From assembly GCA_009363875.1 (NCBI GenBank), contig CM018691.1:122885404-122949403 (forward strand): a stretch of DNA of 64,000 bases. Reading direction: 5' to 3'. The notes beneath the pieces were generated by a model, which had not been told where the DNA came from, did not search any database, and saw nothing but the letters and a program-made list of their open reading frames with translations. Each line of letters opens with the position of its first letter. The stretch's first letter is position 1. Positions 24,258 through 34,100 of the stretch are shown in pieces. The translations under genes and the position numbers were made by a program. Source of the DNA: Mikania micrantha (taxonomy: Eukaryota > Streptophyta > Magnoliopsida > Asterales > Asteraceae).

Positions 24258-24829
24258 GCTGACTCAAGTTTTTCCATGTCCCAAGGTAAATATAAAAATG
24301 GAGACCCTTTATATAATTAAATTTTGCTTGGGATAAAAACAATTATGATTCATAAATTCTAAAAAACATAAAAATATGTTAATTTATCTCTATATAGATA
24401 AGTTTACTCATAATTTATAAAAAATGCTATAAAGTACAATAATCAATGATTTTATAACATTGTCACTCTTTGTTAATTAACATGATTAGCCTATATACCA
24501 TTTTAAAGTTTGTTTAAATATTTCACGACTCTAAAGTCACTAAAGAAAGCCGTCAATGTGTGTGTGTATTAATGAGAGCTGAATGTGCCTTTTATCGGCT
24601 TTAAATAACCTAAACCTTGCGAGAGGCAAATAGTAAGGACTAATGAGTAGCAACATATTTCTTAAGAAAATGTCTGAGCAGTCATCAAATTTCCCCACAC
24701 CCTCTCACCCAACTTAAATTAAAAAAATAAAATTCTAAATCTACATTATGAGACTTGAACCCTCACAAACACATATCCAGGTGGTAACGCATTCGGCTGG
24801 GGAAAAAAAAGAAGCACACTGGGTATTCT
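24258..24829. other. AT-rich intergenic sequence
   Basis: I see no ORF or recognised repeat boundary. It lies downstream of the DEG9 terminal exon in gene orientation. Confidence 0.4.
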
Positions 24830-25029
24830 TTGATTTTATAAATTTTGTTGATATAGCCAATAATACAAAACATGAACTCCTATTGGTCAGCATCTAAAGT
24901 CCAAAACTGTAAGGGTTACAAACAAATCTCGTTACAGAAAAGGAAAAGGAAAAGGAATAAAGAAAAGATGTAAGCAAGCTGCCCGTTCCAAGGCAGTATA
25001 TCAAAGGCCATAATGCAGGGGTTGAGTTT
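24830..25029 (-). other. Probable DEG9 3' untranslated region
   Basis: Directly follows the DEG9 stop codon (25030-25032) on the minus strand. Less AT-biased than its surroundings near the stop. The polyadenylation site is not defined. Inferred from position only. Confidence 0.4.
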
Positions 25030-25128
25030 TCATGACTTGAGATCATCAGACATGGCTGAAGGTATACAATGCGTTAATAAGATGTCTCCAGTTGCTTTCT
25101 TCGCCGTCTTGGTGCGTAACACCACGAT
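25030..25128 (-). CDS. DEG9: DEG9 terminal exon (exon 9), isolated by an 8.4 kb intron
   Basis: Follows a TAG acceptor and encodes [20 protein letters not shown] then [12 protein letters not shown] and a TGA stop. This is the conserved DEG9 C-terminal segment, and it joins in phase to exon 8 (ending EYEQ). It is too short to stand out as an ORF. No other copy of this segment was found between it and exon 8. Confidence 0.92.
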   Translation of the reverse strand: MVVLRTKTAKKATGDILLTHCIPSAMSDDLKS

Positions 25129-28100
25129 CTATACATCCATTATAATAGTCATGTTCATTTTTCATTATTCTTGATAGATACATTAAATGAATGGGTCAAA
25201 CAAGCTGATCCCAACCTTGTCAGGCTCAAGCTCGACTCGTTTAACTTATGGAAAGCTTGAGCCTCTAAAGCTCAAACTCAACTCATAACTACTTTTTCAA
25301 GCTCTACCATAGCTCATTTATTAAATATCAATTTTGTATTGTCAAAAACCCACCAGTGCTCGCCTACCAGGTGCAAGGAAAACACTTTTGGATTAACCAG
25401 GCACAAATCGGGGCTTTTAAAAAAACCATATAAGGCGATGACTTTTGGTACTCATTTTGAATATTTGGCTTTTGTTTTTGAACAGGTTTTGAACATTTGA
25501 TATTAGTATTGGAAATTGATATTTTGGTAGAAATCATATGATGTTATATGCTAATTATAAGACTGTTTTATATTTGTAAAAGAGTGTTTTACTTTAAAGT
25601 GTAAATGTATGATATAATTTTATCTTTTTTCCTCCCATATGCGCTTTTCCCCCTCAGACTATCGCTTTTTCTGCGCATTGCCTTGAGTGCGTCTATCGCC
25701 TTCAACAACCTAGTTAATCAATTTATAAAATTTTCTATATACTAATAGTTGTAAAATCTTACAATTATGATAAACACAAATCTTACTACTATAATAACAA
25801 AAATCTTCTATATTATAAGACCATGGGGTGTGCCAAGGGAGTGGGCATGGGCGTGGCACACCACCCCCGGGTGGGCGTGGGTGGGCCGGCATGGGTGGGG
25901 CAATGGGCGTATGATGCTTTCGACCTTTGTGATTTCGACCGTTGGCAAGAAAAAAAAATTTACCTATTTAAACACCACATTTCAATTTCATTCAATACAA
26001 AAAATTTCCCACTCTTCCCATTTCAATTTTCTTAACAAAAAAATATTTTCCATGGATCCCAACCAAACACCAAACCGTTACTACAACCCAAACACTCCAC
26101 CTAACCGAAACCTGAACACGCCACGTCCGAATTGGTTCTTTAACCCTTCTCCAATGAATCCTTTTTTTTGATTCAAACTGTTATCGACCGCATTTTGATT
26201 CGTGTCCACAAGGGTTTTACACATTCACTGAATATGGTTCGAGTCAACAAACGCACGGGTTTGCTTAACTATCTCAGGATGAAGTTGTACCCGAGACTCA
26301 ACCCCATACCGATGCCGGTCCAAGCGCGCAACCAACACAAAGGCGTAAACACAAAAAGAAACAAGTTGGGGATACCGAACCCGTTGTGGTAGCTCCAACC
26401 CGTCTCGAAAAATGGTCACCGGAGGAGGAGTTTCAACTTTCAAAAGCTTGGGTCGATGTGTAAGACTCAATTGTTGGTAATTACTTTCTTTTTATTATTT
26501 TAAATATTGTTAATTTATTTGTTTAAAATTGTTAATATTTTTTTTATAAATTGTTTATAGGTTGTAACCAAAAAGGACCGGACTTCTGGAGTAAAATCTG
26601 AAGTAATTTTTTCCAAGCCATGGGTCGTGAGGGGAGTATCGTACGAACGATATGATCTCTAGCAAATGGCGGGACATGAACCGAAAGGTTAAAAGGTTCA
26701 ACGGGATTTATTCCCAAAAATGGCAAACTCGCCGGAGTGGCCAAAGCGACGCGATGATCGAGAGTGAATCGAAAGATCAATACCGGGAAGAGTTTAACGC
26801 CCCCTTCATGCTTAAACAGAGTTGGGAGATTATGAGGAAATGTCCTAACTGGGTTAGAATCCCGACTGTTCAACCGTCGGCCTCAAAACGATCAAAAGCA
26901 TCGTCAACCGATAGCCCCGGCACGTCGGATGCTCGAGTTCAAATAAAACTAAACGAGCTCAATGAAGAAGAAGAAGACGACGACGAGACAGAGGATTTGA
27001 CCCATCCGATTGGGAGAGATCGTGCAAAAACCGACCGAGCAAGGGCGAGACGGGGCTCTTCATATCAAACGGCCCCGGATTATAACCAAGGAATGGAAAA
27101 TTTATCTCAACAAATCGGTGACTTTAACGAATTAAAACGGGAACGTCAACGGTTGGTAGAGTTACAACTTCTATTCACCAACACCGAACACTTAACCGGG
27201 GAGGGAGAAGGAAAAAATTCGTAATAAATATAGAGATAATTAGCTTTATGTAAAAAATTTTTATTAATTTGTAATTTTCATTTATAATTTTATGTAATTT
27301 TTTTTATTAATTTGTAATTTTCATTTATAATTTTATGTAATTTTTTTAATTTAAGATTAATTATATCTACTTTTTAATTTAAAAAGAAAAGATGACATGG
27401 AGTGGTTGGACAAAGGGGCATTTCCACCACTTTTGGTTGAGTGGATGGTTGTGGTGGGTGCCTACGTGGCGCCTACATGGCGCATATGTGGAGTGAACCA
27501 TGGGGCATATCTAATAGCTAAAATCTTACTATATTGACACTTGTCTTCTTCTTGCATCCTATTTAATTCTCTCTCTTATTAAATAATCATATTATCTTGC
27601 CTATTTAATAATTATATAACTAATGATATTGTGTACTTTTTTCATAATAAACATAGTTTTTTATTAAATTAAATATCAATATTTTTGTGAAAAAACTTAC
27701 TTTGAAAAATGTTTTTAAAATATTAAATTTTTCAAATATATTTTTTTAAGAACAATAAATATTGAAAATCGGTATTTTTATATTTTTTTTTCTCAAAAAA
27801 ACAAGTTTTATAAAAAACAATTAAAAAAATAAAATAAACTATAAAACATAAATTTTAAACAACATAGTTTTTATAAAAAATTACGTATTTTAAAACGAAA
27901 TGTTTAAAATAATTTCTTTAAAAACCAAAAATTATATGAAGTTCTTTATGCTCAAATCTTAATGGTATTATCAAATTAGGTTATTTAACTTTAATAATTA
28001 CAAAATTGATACATAAACAAATGATGTATTTTAAAACGAAATGTTTAAACTAATTGCTTTAAAAACCAAAAGTCATAAAATTGACATGAAGTCCTTTATG

Positions 28101-31100
28101 CTTAAGGATATTATCAAATTATGTTACTTTAATAATTAAAAATGGATACATTACCTTATTGATTTTGATTTTGAAACAGATACATTTTGACAAAAAAATA
28201 ACTAAAGTTTTTAACCTTTATTAGTTTAAAACTTTAAATTGTTGCAAATTAAGATGGTTAGCCGGTTAGGTATTAATTTTTTGGTTAATAACATTTTAAA
28301 TTATTGTTTCATTACATAAAGTACTTATAAATAAGTAATTACATTATTTTATATGAAAATATTGATTTATAACTCGTAAAGTTTTATTACCAACAATTTA
28401 ATATTTTATATTAAATCCGTATATTACACGGGGTATAATCTAGTTTATATATACTATTCAATTTTTTTTATTATAATTTTATTGATAATTATTATGCAAA
28501 TATATATTTAATATCCTAATAAAAATTATATAAACAACATAGATACTAATCGAGTAGTTGCACTAGTTTTGTATCAACTAAGTAAGGCTGGCAAAACAGG
28601 TTTTAACAGGTTTCAGACGACGCGATTAATGCAAATATAAACATGAAAACAACTTGTTTAACACTTGATTTGGTGATTTAAGCATGACAGTTCTATATTT
28701 TATGTAACAAAAAGAAAAAAATGATGAAGTTTAGCCTCTTAATTTTTATTATTTAAAAAAAAGTAAAAAATCAAATAGTAATTTATTTGCTAAACATGTC
28801 TAATCGTGTCTTAACAGGTACCCATTTTGCCAGCCCTACAACTAAGGCCAGAAAGTTAATGCAGTTCATTTATTCTGTTATCTTTTTGTAAAATGCCTAA
28901 CACGCCCCTAATAATAGAAAAAGTCCAAAAAGATGACACGACTAGAGAATACACGAAATTAACAGGTTTTGTACCTTAAAGGTTTCGTTTCTTTAACAGG
29001 TCTAAACGTTTAGACATGAAAAAATTTGTGTTAAGCGTTTTAACTTGTTATAGATATGTTTAGACCTGTTAATATTTTTATTTTTTAAATAATTAAATAT
29101 ATATTATAGATTTATGTTTTATTGGTAGTAGACGTTGCCCACTTGCCCAGCCCTCTTTTCTAGCTTCTTTCTGGCTTCTCCTCCTTCAACCTTAATTCTC
29201 AAAATTCCCCAAATCTGGTCGTCGTCATCCTCCTGTAGGTTCTGGAGTAGTTGGGCAGACGGCTCCTTTGATCCACATCCATACTCCCATGGCAACCGTC
29301 TCCTGCAATCCCTCCTCCCGTACGCCCCGTCGCAGTCGACTCCCATCTATCCCGTCGCAAGTTGCCAGTCGATCCATCCTCCCGTCACTAGTCGTCTCCT
29401 GCCATACACTCCTACCAGGTATATTCATTGAATGTTTGATTTCAGTATTTATTTCGTATCCCTAAACAGGTCTTATCGTGTAACCTTTTTAAAACAGGTT
29501 CGTGTTAACCCTGTTCGTGTTCGTGTCTGACCTCTAATGCCAGCTCCAGTGGCGAAGCTTGACCATGATCCCAGGGGGGGCGAAATAAAGGTTTTTAAAA
29601 AATTTTACACTACGTATCAGGAAATTTACACTATCCATGATAGGGTAAGAACTGATCAACCAGAGAAGAAGCTAAAATTGAGAAAAGGAAATTGGCAAAT
29701 GGCAAATACGCTGAAAAAATCATCAGCTTTAACCGTTCACATATATAAATAATCCTATGTTGTCAAAATCCCTGAGCCCTGAAAAAAAAAAGCCAAGTTC
29801 AGCAAAAGCGCCTTTGGAAGGTGCAGATCTAGGCTGTTTTTACAAAAGCCACAATAGTAGGTTATGGCTTTATTGTAGGCGCAGGCGTTTTAAAATAAAA
29901 GCATTCTAATCTTTTTTTAGGATTTTTTAATTTTTGGTTTTGGTTTTTTTTTTTAATTTGTTTTGATTTTTTTGGTTTTGGTTTTAAACATTTGGAATTA
30001 GTTCTGATCATTTAATATTGGTATTGAAATTTTGGTACAAATTATATTATCTCATATGCTAATTATAATAGATTCTATTTTATACTTGTGAAAGAGTCAA
30101 CTTTAAATGCACACTATAATATTATATTTTTCTCTAACTATGTGCGCTTTTTTTTTTCTCATGCTATCATTTTATATGTGCCTTGCGCGTGGGCAATAAC
30201 TTTGCGCTTCGAGTGCACCTATTGCCTTTAACAACATAAAAATAATCGTGCAATTACGTGGTTGACACCATTACTTAGACATAATGACACTAAAACCCCT
30301 AAACAAGAAAGAATAATATGCATAATATTTTTGTGTAACAACGTCCCTTCCTTGGCTAAACTTTCTCAAACAAAAAAAGTCAAAATCATGGAAACGCAGC
30401 TTCAGCTCATTGAGGTGTTCCTATGTGGGCCTCCTGTGTCGATTCATCCTTCCATTGAAGGAGAATTTTCAACGTAGCTCGGTTACCCTTCTTTATCATT
30501 ATCTACTAGTCCAACACCTGATGCAAAGGAAATGAGGAATCTTTTGAAATAGGCAGGACCTTGCCAGGCAATCCGGCTGCTGTTTTCAGTAGTGTAACGT
30601 GGAATACAGGGTGGATTTGAGCATCATCCAAAGAGGCCTAAACCCTTGCCAACCTTTACGGGCCAAAGTACAAACTTACCCAGTATATTCTCACTCTTCA
30701 GTAGGGTCTGGGGGTAAGGATGGAAACATACCTTACTCCTATCCCAGTTGGGATAGAGAGACTACTCCAAAAGAGTCCCTGACTCAAAGTTATCGTTTGA
30801 ACTTAATCATCCCAACACTTTTAACGTTATTTTCACAGAACAAGTAAATTAACGTTAAAATTAGTGCAATTTTACTTTTGCCCCTTTAGGGCCACACATA
30901 TACATTATATGCGTGCACTGCAAATGGGGCGTTACGGGCCAAAGTACATGGGCGTTAAATTTATAATGCCTATGGAACCTCAACGCATTTTGCATGTATG
31001 TTTTTTGTTTAAGGTAGACCCCACCTCTAATTCATGTTCACTCAACACATTTTGCGTGTATGTTTTTTGTTTAAGGTAGACACGACCTCTAATTCATGTT

Positions 31101-34100
31101 CACTCTTATGTTTGCCCACCTGTTGTTTCATCCAATTTTGGGCTTTCATTAGCGATTCCAGCAAAAGTGAGAGAATACTTTCCCTATCACGCATAAGTTC
31201 ATCTACCACGGACACAGGAGCATCCCTTCGTACGTACGGAATGTAGATGGGTGGTCGAAACCCTTATAATGCCTCATATAGCGTTCGACCAATTGCTAAG
31301 TGGAAAATGGTGTTATACAACCTCTCCATATAAGGCCACATATGAGACCTCTCCATTGCCATGCATCTAAGAACCAATTGACCAACTCTATCTAGCCTTC
31401 TAGCCGTCTGTTTGAGGATGAAAAGTTGTCAACAAGTTACCCTTTATCCCTTGAATCACCATGAACTCCTTCCAAAAAATGCTCATGAATACACGATAGT
31501 AGTCGTAGACTATTGGTGTAGGACACCTATGCAGCTTATAAACATGGTCAAGGAAGAACTGAGCCACATCCTTGGCTGTATAAGGGTGGTTAAAGAGCAT
31601 ATAGAGACTATACTTCGTTAATTGAGCAACCAACACAAAAGTTGTTCCCTTGTGCTTTTGGCAACCCTCCTATGAAATCCATCGTTATATCTAATTGTGT
31701 CCGAATTCAGAATTCAGTTTTCAGTTCAGTTTTCGGTTATATATATTTTTTTGAATTCGGTTTGTTCAGTTATCCAATTAAACCCAATTTGTAATTAAAT
31801 ATATTATTATTTATATATCTTATGTAACACTTAAAATTAAAACCCTAGATCTCCAGACTCCACTCCAGTTCACGCTTGTTCACTCCTCCGATGATATCCT
31901 AGCTCCGGATCTCGCACCCTCTACAGTCGGCCTCTCTTCCTCTCCGATAACATCCCTAACTCCGGGTAGAGCAGGGACGGAGGATATAAGGGGCCCGGGG
32001 GTGCCCCCTCCCCCCATTTTTTCGCTCAGAAGGCTCGATATAATAGTTTTTCGTCGAAAAATCCTTCAGTTCCCTTAGTTTTCTTCCTATAAATCCTTTG
32101 GCCCCCTCTGTTTTCATCCTAAAAATCCTTCGGGCCCCTCCGTTTTCTTCTTAAAAATCCTTCGGCCCCTCCGAGCTTTTTTTCAAGCTCCGTCACTGGG
32201 GTAGAGAGTCTTGGGGTTTTGTGATGCCATTTTTATGGGGTGACTGAAATCTGTTGCAGGTTTGGAAGATTTTGGGGATATTTATTACGTTTGAGAAACT
32301 AGAATTGAAGAATATGCGTGGGAGCATAGAAGACGGGTATATGATGAAACGTTGCAATCCTAGATCTCCAGACTCCAGTTCACACTCTTCCACGCCTTTG
32401 GTGACATCCCCAACTCCGGATCTCGCACTCTCAGCAGCCGGTCTCTCTCGCTCTCCGGTGAAATCCCCAACTCTAGTGACATCCTCAACAGGTATCCGTT
32501 TTTTATCCTTCATCGTACCAAACATGAGTAAGGGGCGTAAATTTTTTTTATCCTTCATCATCCGTGAAATTGAGGATTGAGAGGGGATTGTCCATCCTAA
32601 CAATAGCAGCTTTATATATTAAAGTGGGTTTGAAGAGGTTTATGCTATTAGAGGCAGGGTTAGAGGTGATTGGCTTATTCAGTTTTAATCAAAACCAAAT
32701 CGAATTGAATTGGGTTTAGATAACCATTATTGAATTTGGTTTGGTTTGGTTTTCGGATGGGAATATTTTTTTCCAAAACCGATTAAACCGAACCAAACAA
32801 ACCGAAAAACAGTTAACCAAACTGTTGAACACCCCTAGTTTATAGGACTGAAGGGGTGGGGTTGTAGTTTGTAGGTTGAGGTGGCAGCTAGAGGTGGGGT
32901 GATGATGAACAAATGAAGTTGTCTACGACAAGAAGGGTGTAAGGGGTTTTTTCTTTAATGAACAAATGAAACAACCCACTTTGAGACTGAGAACAACATT
33001 AAAATGAACAGAGCTCAAACAAGCTTGAGCCTAAATTAAAGCTCATTTTTCGAGGTTGGCTTGCTAAAAGTCAAATTGAGCAGAGCTTAAACACGCACAA
33101 GACTAAATTAGTGCTCATTTATAAACGAACCAAAGCTTAAAGAGGCCCGCAAACGAAAAGGAGCCTATTATTTAAATAAATGTAATAACTTTTAGTTATA
33201 GATAAGCATTATTATATATATTTATAGCAAAAATAAATAAATAATATGTGTGTGATGTCATATTTTTTGTAATTATAAATAAATATCAAAATAACCATAA
33301 TTTGTAAAAAAATATTAAATTTTTAATAAATAATAAAAGACCTGAGCTCGAGCTTTGTTAACTCCTTTACACCCCCTCCTAATTTAAACCACTAGGCTAA
33401 CTTTTTAAAACATATGTGTTTCACCCTTTATCATAAATATATAAATGTTTCCACATAAATGGAATGAAATTGCACACCTAGTCAAAAGAAAAAGGGGGGA
33501 AGGATAACCTGTTCATATTCAAGGTCAAACTTCAGAAATTCTTCATTGCAGTTTTCTACCATATCGGCCAAACTTTTCAAATTCTTAACTGGCTTGTTGT
33601 TAAAAGCAATAACCTACATGAATCACAAGAAACGTGTGACGAAAATCAGTGAAGTATTTATATGTTGTCTCTTGTCTGTTCCAAACACCAAATTATTCAA
33701 GCTGATTCCAGTTTAACCTGAGTATTCACTATTTCTTCATAACCTATATTGATGTCTGCCACAAGCACCTGAAAAAAAAAATTAAAGTAAAAAACGATTG
33801 TTTTCAACATAAAACGTTCTATGTTCAGGAATGCATACAAACCAATGAGTGCCACTAATAAAATAAATGATAAAAAATAAACCTAACCTGAGAAACTACA
33901 ACAACTTGCTCATCAACAGATTCAGCCATCACATGTAGATGTTTGTCCAATAGTTTTACTGGAGCATCAAAATCATAATCTTTCCCGTACTGAAAAAATA
34001 GAAAGTTAAATTAAAATAATTGAGCTTACACATGATAAATAAAGAGAGGTAGAATTTATAAATAAGCCAAATTTTGACTGTACCTCAGAACGTAAATACG

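Larger units (their letters stand above)
25819..27511 (+). mobile_element. PIF/Harbinger-like element carrying only ORF1
   Basis: Contains a Harbinger-type ORF1 (26052-27224) and no DDE transposase. TAA lies just outside both proposed ends (25816-25818 and 27512-27514), matching the 3-bp target duplication of this superfamily. CCATGGGG occurs at both ends, but clean terminal inverted repeats are hard to define because CCATGG is self-complementary. The boundaries are therefore provisional. Confidence 0.55.
30400..31690 (-). pseudogene. Ty3/gypsy integrase-chromodomain relic
   Basis: Minus-strand fragments in order: integrase core ([20 protein letters not shown], then [12 protein letters not shown] near 31400), the [10 protein letters not shown] and [10 protein letters not shown] region (about 31240-31290), [15 protein letters not shown] near 30590, and a chromodomain-like [18 protein letters not shown] near 30440-30500. 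Stops and frame changes separate the pieces, and a SINE has split the relic. This is an old chromovirus-type gypsy copy with no LTRs recognised nearby. Confidence 0.75.
25129..33508 (-). other. DEG9 intron 8 (8,380 bp), filled with transposable elements
   Basis: Bounded by a GTTATCCT donor after exon 8 and a TGTATAG acceptor before exon 9. It contains two related dispersed repeats, a Harbinger-like element, a Helitron, two hAT MITEs, a gypsy relic, a SINE and further MITE-like debris. Stretches not listed separately (25129-25335, 28847-29756 and 32841-33508) are AT-rich or show short GAGCTTGAGCTC-type MITE debris with no gene. Confidence 0.85.

Noticed and set aside
29119..29431. Overlapping ORFs on both strands in DEG9 intron 8
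   Set aside because: A CT-rich, low-complexity patch. Frames on both strands are by-products of composition.
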